From NCBI GenBank assembly GCA_016177145.1, contig JACOVV010000104.1, positions 1-8,499 of the forward strand: a stretch of DNA of 8,499 nt, written 5' to 3'. The number at the start of each line of letters is the position of its first letter. The first letter of the stretch is position 1. A program made the translations under genes and the position numbers. The stretch is from Candidatus Omnitrophota bacterium (lineage in GTDB: Bacteria; Omnitrophota; Gorgyraeia; JACOVV01). Below the pieces are notes generated by a model. The model saw nothing but the letters and a program-made list of their open reading frames with translations, searched no databases and was not told the DNA's origin. Below, piece by piece: positions 1 to 6,322 of this stretch.

Positions 1-1
1 C

Positions 2-256
2 CGCGCCACGGCGCTCAAGGTTTTAAAAAGCCGGCTGTATGAACGGGAGATGGACAGGCGAATGGACGCGCAGAAAAAAACCTACGGGGAAAAAGAGGCC
101 ATCGCCTGGGGAAGCCAGATCCGCAGTTACGTCCTGCACCCGTACAATATGGTCAAAGACCACCGGACTGACGCGGAAACTTCGAATACCTCCGCGGTAT
201 TGGACGGGGAGATTGAACTGTTCGTGGAGGCATATCTTCGGTGGCACTTGAGGTAG
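2..256 (+). CDS. prfB: Peptide chain release factor 2 (RF2), C-terminal fragment
   Basis: This is the last 84 codons of a release factor that recognises UGA/UAA stop codons and triggers peptidyl-tRNA hydrolysis on the ribosome. The visible reading frame has the RF2 C-terminal signature: a helix beginning [11 protein letters not shown], then the segment [20 protein letters not shown], then RT and a closing [15 protein letters not shown]. The GGQ catalytic loop, the SPF stop-codon reader and any programmed frameshift site lie upstream of the window. The TAG stop (254-256) lies inside a perfect palindromic repeat at 253-280, so the last residue and the stop come from that repeat. secA follows 126 bases downstream on the same strand. 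The order prfB-secA is the reverse of the well-known Bacillus secA-prfB pair. The partial status is due only to the window edge. Confidence 0.95.
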   Translation, partial: RATALKVLKSRLYEREMDRRMDAQKKTYGEKEAIAWGSQIRSYVLHPYNMVKDHRTDAETSNTSAVLDGEIELFVEAYLRWHLR

Positions 257-280
257 GGGCACATTGCAATGTGCCCCTAC
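253..280. repeat. Perfect 28-bp palindrome, hairpin repeat unit 1
   Basis: The two 14-base halves, GTAGGGGCACATTG and CAATGTGCCCCTAC, are exact reverse complements with no spacer. The stem base GTAGGGGC/GCCCCTAC is shared with the next units, while the core differs. The unit carries the prfB stop codon. After it comes GTTTTG, too short a T run for a convincing intrinsic terminator, although weak termination or 3'-end protection of prfB mRNA is possible. It resembles the short GGGGC...GCCCC palindromes dispersed in many environmental bacterial genomes. Confidence 0.93.
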
Positions 281-315
281 GTTTTGGGCAACCACATTGG
301 ATGATAACGATGGTG

Positions 316-343
316 TAGGGGCGGACCTACGTGTCCGCCCCTA
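316..343. repeat. Hairpin repeat unit 2 (11-bp stem)
   Basis: The arms TAGGGGCGGAC (316-326) and GTCCGCCCCTA (333-343) are perfect reverse complements around a 6-base loop, CTACGT. Outer bases match unit 1 (TAGGGGC...GCCCCTA) but the core is GGAC/GTCC. Unit 3 begins immediately after and shares the TAG. Confidence 0.9.
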
Positions 344-345
344 GA

Positions 346-371
346 GGGCGCACACACAGGTGCGCCCCTAC
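346..371. repeat. Hairpin repeat unit 3, abutting the secA ribosome binding site
   Basis: The arms GGGCGCAC (346-353) and GTGCGCCC (360-367) pair perfectly around the loop ACACAG. The right side continues as CTAC, giving the same GCCCCTAC end as unit 1. The left side has one mismatch where it fuses with unit 2. The repeat ends at 371, directly before the secA Shine-Dalgarno sequence, so the folded hairpin would sit against the initiation region. Confidence 0.88.
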
Positions 372-378
372 AAGGTGG
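372..378 (+). promoter_or_regulatory. Ribosome binding site of secA
   Basis: AAGGTGG is one mismatch from the consensus AAGGAGG and ends four bases before the ATG at 383. It supports that start. No convincing -35/-10 pair was seen between prfB and secA, so secA is probably read from the prfB transcript or from a promoter I cannot recognise. Confidence 0.75.
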
Positions 379-382
379 AAAC

Positions 383-3103
383 ATGTTGAGCTGGATTCTC
401 AAAAAAATCGTCGGCACCCAGAATGAAAGAGAACTGCGCCGGTTGAGCCCCGCGGTCCAAAAGATCAACGCTTTGGAGCCGGAAATTCAGAAGTTATCCG
501 ATGAAGAGTTACGGAATAAGACCGCGGAATTCAAAGAGCGGTTGCTCCAGAAGGTGGGGCCGGAGAAACTCTATCTCCGGCGGAAACACTCGCCGGTATT
601 AGTGGAGAAGGGGAACCCGGAATATGAGGAATACCAGGCGGCGCGCGAGGCGATCCAGGGCGCGTTAAACGAACTCCTGCCGGAGGCGTTCGCGGTGGCG
701 CGGGAGGCGGGGCGGCGTGTTTTAAAGATGCGCCATTTCGACGTGCAGTTGATCGGCGGCCTGGTCCTCCATCAAGGAAAGATCTCGGAGATGGCCACCG
801 GCGAAGGGAAGACGCTGGTGGCGACGTTGTCGGTGTATCTGAACGCGCTTACCGGAAAAGGAGTGCATGTCATCACGGTCAACGATTATCTGGCGCGGCG
901 GGACCGCGCCTGGATGGGGCCGTTGTACGAATTTCTGGGATTGACGATCGGCGTGATCCAGCATGATATGGATCCCGAAGAACGCAAAAAAGCGTACGCC
1001 TGCGATATCACTTACGGGACCAACAACGAGTACGGTTTCGATTATCTTCGGGACAACATGGTCATCCGCAAAGAAGACCGGGTCCAGCAAAGAGGACTGC
1101 ATTACGCCATCGTGGATGAGGTGGACAGCATCCTCATCGACGAGGCGAGGACGCCGCTCATCATTTCCGGGCCGGCGGAGGAATCCACGGAAAAATATTA
1201 CGTGATTGACCGGATCATCCCTCGGCTCGAAAAGGAAAAAGATTATCAGATTGACGAAAAAGCCAACACGGTCAATCTCACCGAAACGGGAATTCATAAA
1301 GTGGAAGAGATGCTGGCGGTCAAAAACCTTTATGAGGATGTGAATATAGAGCTGGTCCATCACGTGAACCAGGCGCTCAAAGCGCATACCCTTTTTCAAA
1401 AAGACGTGGATTACGTCGTCAAGGACGGAGAAGTCATTATCGTCGACGAATTTACCGGCCGTTTGATGCCCGGACGCCGTTATTCCGATGGGCTCCATCA
1501 GGCGCTTGAAGCCAAAGAAGGAGTGACGATTGAACGGGAAAACCAGACGCTGGCGTCGGTAACGTTCCAAAACTATTTCCGGATGTACGATAAACTGGCA
1601 GGAATGACCGGGACCGCGGCGACGGAAGCGCAGGAATTTCACGCGATCTACAAACTGGACGTGGTCGTCATTCCCCCCAATAAACCGATGCGGCGGACCA
1701 ACCATCCGGACGTCATTTACCGTACCGAACGGGAAAAATTCAACGCCGTCATCGGTGAGATCGCCCAGTTCTATAAAGAGGGGCGACCGGTGCTGGTCGG
1801 GACCATCTCGATTGATAAATCCGAAAAGCTGAGCGCTCTATTGACTCGTAAAGGCATCCCGCACCACGTGCTGAACGCCAAGTATCACGAGAAGGAAGCG
1901 GAGATCATCGCCCGCACCGGACAGAGGTTCGCGGTGACGATTTCAACCAACATGGCCGGCCGCGGGACCGATATTTTGCTCGGTGAAGGAGTGGCCTCGC
2001 TTGGAGGGCTTCATGTCCTGGGGACCGAGCGCCATGAGGCGCGGCGGATTGACAATCAGCTTCGCGGGCGGTCAGGGCGCCAGGGCGACCCCGGGTCAAG
2101 CCGGTTTTATCTTTCGCTGGAAGACGACCTGATGCGGATTTTCGGCGGCGACCGGATTTCCACAATGATGTCGAAGCTGGGAATGGAAGAGGGGCAGGAT
2201 ATTCAGCATCCTTTAGTCAGCCGTTCCATCGAAACGGCGCAGAAGAGGGTGGAATCGAGGAATTTCGATATCCGCAAGCACTTGCTCGAATACGATAACG
2301 TGATGAACAAGCAGAGAGAAGTGATTTATCAGGAAAGAAACGAAGTGATCGAGGGGGATGATCTGCGTTCGCATGTCTTTGAAATGATCGAGGAGACAGT
2401 ACGAAACACCGTCGCCCGATACATCAATCCTCAAGTCGCTCCCGACCAGTGGGATTTTTCCGGAGTCACCGAATGGGCCAGAAGAGGACTGGGGCTGACA
2501 TGGGAGGCGGTGAAAAATTCAGGAATGGAAGCCCGGCAGATCGAAGCGTCATTATTGGAAGCGGTGTTGAACGCTTATCAGGAGAAAGAGGCGCAGTTGA
2601 GCGCGGACCTGATGCGCCAGCTGGAAAGGAACGTTTTACTGCAGATCATTGATTCCAAATGGAAAGACCATCTCTACGCGATGGATAATCTTCGTGAAGG
2701 GATCGGGCTCAGGGCTTATGGACAGAGAGATCCGTTAGTCGAGTACCAGCATGAAGCGTATATCCTATTCACCGATATGGTAGAAACGATCAAGCAGGAA
2801 TCGGTGGAGATGCTGCTGAAGGTTCAATTGGTGCGGCGGGAACCCAAACCGGCGCGGGGCCTGTTAGAATCGGTCCCGCAAAAGCTGGTTCATGAGACGA
2901 CCTCCGCTCTGTCAGGAGCGGGCGTAAAATCAACGGCCCCGTCGGAACAAAGAATGATGTCGGGAAGCGCGGTCCCGCCATCGGTGAAATCAAGTCTCGG
3001 CGGCCCGCAGCCGGTCCACCGGGCAGCTCCCAAAGTGGGGCGCAACGATCCCTGCCCTTGCGGGAGCGGGAAGAAGCATAAGAAATGCTGCGGGGCGGCG
3101 TGA
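383..3103 (+). CDS. secA: Preprotein translocase ATPase SecA
   Basis: The motor ATPase of the Sec pathway pushes unfolded preproteins through the SecYEG channel at the inner face of the cytoplasmic membrane. The 906-residue product is full length for the family. It starts with the usual amphipathic helix and the [15 protein letters not shown] segment. The Walker A motif is MATGEGKT (137-144) and Walker B is IVDEVDS (243-249), followed by [11 protein letters not shown]. The preprotein-binding domain spans roughly 225-375. Helicase-like domain 2 holds [16 protein letters not shown] (521-536) and [13 protein letters not shown] (559-571), in the short form that lacks the insert present in E. coli. 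The helical scaffold includes [13 protein letters not shown] (628-640) and [20 protein letters not shown] (758-777). A variable linker (about 820-884) leads to the zinc-binding SecB/phospholipid tail, with C891, C893, C902 and C903. The start at 383 has a good ribosome binding site. The gene is GC-rich, looks like ordinary vertically inherited core DNA, and shows no damage. No SecM-like leader was seen upstream; the hairpin repeats occupy that place. Confidence 0.98.
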   Translation: MLSWILKKIVGTQNERELRRLSPAVQKINALEPEIQKLSDEELRNKTAEFKERLLQKVGPEKLYLRRKHSPVLVEKGNPEYEEYQAAREAIQGALNELLPEAFAVAREAGRRVLKMRHFDVQLIGGLVLHQGKISEMATGEGKTLVATLSVYLNALTGKGVHVITVNDYLARRDRAWMGPLYEFLGLTIGVIQHDMDPEERKKAYACDITYGTNNEYGFDYLRDNMVIRKEDRVQQRGLHYAIVDEVDSILIDEARTPLIISGPAEESTEKYYVIDRIIPRLEKEKDYQIDEKANTVNLTETGIHKVEEMLAVKNLYEDVNIELVHHVNQALKAHTLFQKDVDYVVKDGEVIIVDEFTGRLMPGRRYSDGLHQALEAKEGVTIERENQTLASVTFQNYFRMYDKLAGMTGTAATEAQEFHAIYKLDVVVIPPNKPMRRTNHPDVIYRTEREKFNAVIGEIAQFYKEGRPVLVGTISIDKSEKLSALLTRKGIPHHVLNAKYHEKEAEIIARTGQRFAVTISTNMAGRGTDILLGEGVASLGGLHVLGTERHEARRIDNQLRGRSGRQGDPGSSRFYLSLEDDLMRIFGGDRISTMMSKLGMEEGQDIQHPLVSRSIETAQKRVESRNFDIRKHLLEYDNVMNKQREVIYQERNEVIEGDDLRSHVFEMIEETVRNTVARYINPQVAPDQWDFSGVTEWARRGLGLTWEAVKNSGMEARQIEASLLEAVLNAYQEKEAQLSADLMRQLERNVLLQIIDSKWKDHLYAMDNLREGIGLRAYGQRDPLVEYQHEAYILFTDMVETIKQESVEMLLKVQLVRREPKPARGLLESVPQKLVHETTSALSGAGVKSTAPSEQRMMSGSAVPPSVKSSLGGPQPVHRAAPKVGRNDPCPCGSGKKHKKCCGAA

Positions 3104-3197
3104 TCAAGTACTTTCCCTTAGTTCCTACATAATTCCTTTCTTTACTATACGTTATGCCTATTGATTGCCCAAAATAGCATATATTATAGATAATAAT

Positions 3198-3226
3198 TTG
3201 ACAAAATGATATCATTATGGTATTTT
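3198..3226 (+). promoter_or_regulatory. Candidate sigma-70-type promoter for the AAA ATPase gene
   Basis: A perfect -35 box TTGACA (3198-3203) is followed, after 17 bases, by TATTTT (3221-3226), a four-of-six match to the -10 consensus. It lies about 25 bases before the likely start codon, within a strongly AT-rich spacer that follows GC-rich secA. A weaker alternative upstream is TTGATT (3161-3166) with TATTAT (3182-3187), but its spacing of 15 is short. No terminator hairpin for secA was seen between 3104 and 3198. Confidence 0.55.
3205..3216. promoter_or_regulatory. Palindrome between -35 and -10, possible operator
   Basis: AATGATATCATT is a perfect 12-bp palindrome in the promoter spacer. 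An overlapping imperfect inverted repeat, ATATCAT-T-ATGGTAT (3209-3223 approximately), extends toward the -10 box. A bound dimer here would block RNA polymerase, so repression, including autoregulation by the downstream product, is plausible. AT-rich palindromes arise easily by chance, so confidence is limited. Confidence 0.4.
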
Positions 3227-3238
3227 TTGAATAGAAAT

Positions 3239-3244
3239 GGGAGG
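3239..3244 (+). promoter_or_regulatory. Ribosome binding site that decides the ATPase start
   Basis: GGGAGG is a strong Shine-Dalgarno sequence. It overlaps the first in-frame ATG (3237), which therefore cannot use it. It sits 4 bases before the ATG at 3249 and 7 bases before the ATG at 3252. The 3252 start has the best spacing. Confidence 0.75.
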
Positions 3245-3251
3245 CACCATG

Positions 3252-4448
3252 ATGGATCTGAATCCTCTAATTGAACTCGACCGGCTTGCACGTGAAGATG
3301 GAAGGCAATATCCACAGAAAAGGTTTTTCTATGAGACGCTCAATACTGCGGGACAGAAGAGTCGGCATTTTACAGGAATTATAGGCCCGCGTGGAGCAGG
3401 CAAGACGATTCTTCTTAAACAAATCACTTTAAGTCGTCCGGACGCATTCTATCTGTCGCTGGACACTTTCCACGAGGACTTATTTGAAACGGTCAAGACT
3501 GTTCGCGCGGGATTAAAAGCAAAAATATTCCTGTTGGATGAAGTCCATATGCATGCCGGTTTTGAGGCAGCGCTCAAAAAAATCTACGATTTTTTAGACG
3601 TGCAAGTGATTTTTACCAGTTCCATGTCGCTAGCGATGTATCAGTCTGCCCATGATTTGTCACGGCGTGTTCTGCTGAAAACTCTCTATCCATTCTCACT
3701 GCGGGAATATATTCTGTTCAAGCATAACCGTTTGCTTACTGCGTTAACGATTGACGATATTCTTGAAAAACGATGGGATCGGACCGCTATGGAAGCCGGG
3801 AGTTTCCTAAATGAATACGTCCGTGGAGGGATTATGCCGTTTGCTCTCCATGAGACCTCTCCGCTGGCATTATTGAAAAACATTCTGGAAACGGTCATTT
3901 ATAAAGATATTGCCCGAATATCAAAAATATCCATGGAAGAAATGGATATTATGACGCGGATGGTTACCTTTATCGGCCGATCCGGGATTGACGGCATCAA
4001 TAATACCTCTCTATCGAAAAATCTGGGTATTACCAAGTATAAAGCCGAACAGTACACGGTTTTTCTTGAACGCGCTTTTATCCTTCACCGTGTGATGCCA
4101 GAGGGGACAGGAGTGCTTAAAGAACCTAAAATCGTGATGGCGCTGCCGTACCGTCTTTTGTACCGGCCGTATGAAGAAGCAGTAGGCGGTTTACGGGAGG
4201 ATTTCTTTGTCGAAGCGGTCAAAACATGCGGGTTGGATGTTCATTACCTGAAATCAACGCGTGGAGCCAAAACGCCGGATTACGTCATCAGCGGCCGGAG
4301 ATCTCTCGTTCTTGAAATCGGCGGGAAAGGAAAAGGCCGCCAGCAGTTTAAAGGTTTTCAAGCGCGGCGCAAAATCATTTTATCCGATTCCTACGAAGCC
4401 GAGGGTATTAAACGCCCGTTGTTTCTATTCGGATTGTTATCACCGTAG
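3252..4448 (+). CDS. AAA ATPase, AAA_14/DUF4143-like, with nuclease-like C-terminus
   Basis: The 398-residue product (from the 3252 start) belongs to the widespread single-gene ATPases with an N-terminal AAA_14 domain and a DUF4143-type C-terminal part; their cellular role is largely unknown. Walker A is GPRGAGKT (45-52) and Walker B is KIFLLDEVH (91-99). A sensor-1-like stretch VIFTSS lies near 119-124 and is followed by an SRR segment that could act in trans. The middle part (about 215-285) includes a winged-helix-like stretch with SLSKNLGITKYKAEQY. The C-terminus has a PD-(D/E)xK-like arrangement: TPDYV (D343), then LVLEIGGKGKG (E355, K359). The usual final E-x-K spacing is altered to E-x-x-x-K, so nuclease activity is uncertain. 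The gene has its own promoter and possible operator, intermediate base composition, and no partner gene, which suggests an independently acquired cassette between secA and the signalling operon. Molecular function beyond ATP binding is not known. Confidence 0.85.
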   Translation: MDLNPLIELDRLAREDGRQYPQKRFFYETLNTAGQKSRHFTGIIGPRGAGKTILLKQITLSRPDAFYLSLDTFHEDLFETVKTVRAGLKAKIFLLDEVHMHAGFEAALKKIYDFLDVQVIFTSSMSLAMYQSAHDLSRRVLLKTLYPFSLREYILFKHNRLLTALTIDDILEKRWDRTAMEAGSFLNEYVRGGIMPFALHETSPLALLKNILETVIYKDIARISKISMEEMDIMTRMVTFIGRSGIDGINNTSLSKNLGITKYKAEQYTVFLERAFILHRVMPEGTGVLKEPKIVMALPYRLLYRPYEEAVGGLREDFFVEAVKTCGLDVHYLKSTRGAKTPDYVISGRRSLVLEIGGKGKGRQQFKGFQARRKIILSDSYEAEGIKRPLFLFGLLSP

Positions 4449-4501
4449 GGAAAAAAGTATGAGGGTTTTGTTTTCGATTTTCAGGGGTAATGGGACATTG
4501 C

Positions 4502-4531
4502 TTGTATTGCTCCATTCTCCAGGTGTATTAT
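4502..4531 (+). promoter_or_regulatory. Candidate promoter of the three-gene signalling operon
   Basis: TTGTAT (4502-4507) and TATTAT (4526-4531) are separated by 18 bases, an acceptable sigma-70-type arrangement. Transcription would begin near 4538 and give an untranslated leader of about 90 bases that contains the hairpin at 4586-4612. The rest of the 4449-4627 spacer is AT-rich and contains no convincing terminator for the ATPase gene. Confidence 0.45.
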
Positions 4532-4585
4532 AGCTTTATAAATTTCAGCGGGTTAAGATAAAGGGAAATGTTAAAAAACTGTCCA

Positions 4586-4612
4586 TTGATCTTGGACTAA
4601 GGGCAAGATCAA
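4586..4612 (+). promoter_or_regulatory. Perfect 9-bp-stem hairpin in the operon leader
   Basis: TTGATCTTG (4586-4594) and CAAGATCAA (4604-4612) are exact reverse complements around the 9-base loop GACTAAGGG. It ends 15 bases before the receiver start codon. No T run follows, so it is not an intrinsic terminator. It could be an RNA control element or a protein-binding palindrome in DNA. A 10-codon frame, ATG at 4568 to TAA at 4598, runs through the left arm and stops in the loop; its AAGGG is only 3 bases from the ATG, so translation is doubtful. Confidence 0.6.
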
Positions 4613-4627
4613 ACTGCATAAGACCCC

Positions 4628-5011
4628 ATGACAATAAAAAAACGTATCCTACTAATTGATGATGATCATCTGGTGACTCTGACCTTGAGTCGTCTCTTAA
4701 CCAACGCAGGTTATGAAGTCATTGCCGTAGAAAATGGGCAAGAAGCCATCGAAAAAGTGACTCAAATGGATTTTGATCTGATCATTAGTGATGTCCGCAT
4801 GCCCGGCGTGGATGGAGTGGAAGTCGTAGAAAAGATAAGAACGATATTAAAATCTTCCAACAGAGATTTGATCCCTGAGATTTTCATTACCGGTTTTGCC
4901 GAAGGAAATCGACATGATCAGGCGAAGAATATGCAGGCATCCGATTTGATTTATAAACCGTTCGATAAGGATCAATTTTTGGCTTCGATTCAGGAGCACA
5001 TAAAACAATAA
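4628..5011 (+). CDS. Single-domain response regulator (CheY/Spo0F-like receiver)
   Basis: The 127-residue protein is one receiver domain with no output domain. It should accept a phosphoryl group from a histidine kinase or phosphotransfer protein and act through protein contact. All the working residues are present: the acidic pocket D11-D12-D13, phospho-acceptor D55 in LIISDVRMPG, the switch threonine T88 in FITGF, and K110 in the YKPF motif. The start at 4628 is the first ATG after an in-frame TAA at 4619. It gives the typical MTIKKRILLIDDD beginning, but there is no clear Shine-Dalgarno sequence; the ATG follows CCCC. It is the first gene of a likely operon, with the reductase starting 9 bases after its stop and the kinase-like protein next. 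Because the neighbouring kinase core looks degenerate, the true phosphodonor may be encoded elsewhere. Codon use is AT-rich, like the reductase and unlike secA. Confidence 0.93.
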   Translation: MTIKKRILLIDDDHLVTLTLSRLLTNAGYEVIAVENGQEAIEKVTQMDFDLIISDVRMPGVDGVEVVEKIRTILKSSNRDLIPEIFITGFAEGNRHDQAKNMQASDLIYKPFDKDQFLASIQEHIKQ

Positions 5012-5020
5012 CAAAACCCC

Positions 5021-6322
5021 ATGCGATTTTACTCCAGACGGAAAGGAAAATTGGCATGGCAGAATCCGCATTTCCTTTCTGTCATTTTCTTTTTAAGGGA
5101 TGTGATTATTTTTATCTTGCCTGTGAAGAGACTTCCACGGGTTTTGGTGAAATTGCTTTATGGGATTTCACCTCGTTTTGTTTTTTTGGTTCACGCTCGA
5201 AGGACAGAAGATACCTATGTCGGTCTCCCGATTCTTTCGGTATTAAGAAGGATATTGGGCAAGAAAATTTTCCTGAGGATTTTGTCTTGGGTCCCCCCCC
5301 TGGTTTTAGGGACTGTAAAAACACCTCAAGGAGTGAATGGTTTAATTGTCACTGGGGGAGGGCTTCTACCAGAGGTAATTTTTTTAAAAAAGAAGGCTTC
5401 CCTGAAAAAAGCCGTTCAATGTTTAATTTTTTCGGCTAAACTCTGTGAAAGAAATTCTGTCTTTGGCTTAGGGGGACTTTGGCCGATGGTCACTCGCCGA
5501 GGATTTGCCTTGGTTCCATTTGCCAAGAAATATGAGATAGTTATTACAAATGGCCACTGTGGGACACTGATGTCTCTTTACTTATCCATCCAGAAAATGG
5601 CATCTTTATCAGAAATTCCTATTGAAAAATTAAAGGTCATGATTTTAGGCGTTGGCAAGATGGGCGCCAATTTAGCCAGGGCGCTTTACGGTAAGGTGGC
5701 GTCTATTACTTTGGTGGACGTAAACGAGAAAAGACTGGGAAATCTAGAAAAAAAATTAAGGGAAAATATTGCTGAGACAGATATTTTTAAATTTCTGAAT
5801 CGAGAAGAAGTTGGTAAATTAAGTGCGCTCTTTGAAAATAATCATGTTATTGTATGTACGACATCGAATGTAAAAAGAGTTTTAAGGCCATCTGATATCC
5901 CAATAAACAGTATTATTATAGATGATTCTCGTCCGGAGGCGATCCCCCGTGATCTCAATCAGAAGGGCGTTGTCCTAGAAGGTGGATTACTGAAGATACG
6001 TGGGCTTAAACAAGGGTTTAATTTTGGGCTTGGGCTTGATGATAACGTTTTTGGTTGTTTAGCCGAATCTTTTATATTAGCAGTGGATGGGATCAGAAAA
6101 ATTTCAAACACCCTCGGGGAAGTGAGTATAGAGAATTTTAACAAAATGATAGAATATGCGGATGCGCTGGGGATTTCCGCAGGCGATTTCAAATGTCGAG
6201 AGCAACTCATAGACCCTCAAACAATAATTTCCTTGTTAAGAACCAAAACAAATCTAGCAGCAACGATTCCATTTAAGAAAGTTTGCTGGCTTCTGAAAGT
6301 GGATGACTTGGGTGTGACATGA
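5021..6322 (+). CDS. Long-chain acyl-ACP reductase (AAR)-like protein
   Basis: The 433-residue product resembles the cyanobacterial fatty acyl-ACP reductase, which reduces acyl-ACP or acyl-CoA to fatty aldehyde with NADPH through a cysteine thioester. From memory of the 341-residue Synechococcus enzyme, the landmarks align in order: FVFLVHARRTED (53-64) with its N-terminus; PP (92-93) and GLIVTGGGLLPEV (107-119) with its SCFLPEM region; FGLGGLWPMV (148-157) with ALGGFTSII; ITNGHCGTLMSL (175-186) with the TTGNTHTAY segment; the Rossmann loop ILGVGKMGANLA (208-219, GxGxxG); IIIDDSRPEAIP (298-309); VVLEGGLLK (317-325); and VFGCLAESFILAVDG (343-357) with MFACFAEAMLLEFEG. C346 falls on the catalytic C294. 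SIENFNKMIEYADALG matches the C-terminus. Unlike the cyanobacterial enzyme, about 50 hydrophobic and basic residues precede the shared domain, possibly a membrane anchor. No aldehyde-deformylating oxygenase is nearby. The start lacks a Shine-Dalgarno sequence and the 3' end overlaps the kinase start. A run of eight C (5293-5300) lies within the gene. Homology is likely; substrate and activity are inferred. Confidence 0.75.
   Translation: MRFYSRRKGKLAWQNPHFLSVIFFLRDVIIFILPVKRLPRVLVKLLYGISPRFVFLVHARRTEDTYVGLPILSVLRRILGKKIFLRILSWVPPLVLGTVKTPQGVNGLIVTGGGLLPEVIFLKKKASLKKAVQCLIFSAKLCERNSVFGLGGLWPMVTRRGFALVPFAKKYEIVITNGHCGTLMSLYLSIQKMASLSEIPIEKLKVMILGVGKMGANLARALYGKVASITLVDVNEKRLGNLEKKLRENIAETDIFKFLNREEVGKLSALFENNHVIVCTTSNVKRVLRPSDIPINSIIIDDSRPEAIPRDLNQKGVVLEGGLLKIRGLKQGFNFGLGLDDNVFGCLAESFILAVDGIRKISNTLGEVSIENFNKMIEYADALGISAGDFKCREQLIDPQTIISLLRTKTNLAATIPFKKVCWLLKVDDLGVT

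Noticed and set aside
253..371. CRISPR array or tandem intrinsic terminators
   Set aside because: The units are self-complementary palindromes with no constant repeat-spacer pattern, and none is followed by a proper T run; only GTTTTG follows the first.
722..1705. Long minus-strand open frame (327 codons) opposite secA
   Set aside because: It mirrors the GC-rich secA reading frame, has no recognisable domains, and secA in the same place is unambiguous and complete.
4459..4533. 24-codon + strand frame after the ATPase gene (MRVLFSIF start)
   Set aside because: Hydrophobic and short with no well-spaced ribosome binding site, and it overlaps the candidate operon promoter; no support for expression.
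5056..5439. Overlapping + strand frame with a better ribosome binding site (AAAGGA) than the reductase start
   Set aside because: Its translation lacks family features, whereas the 5021 frame shows the AAR N-terminal landmarks (FVFLVHARRTED, LPE) over the same bases.
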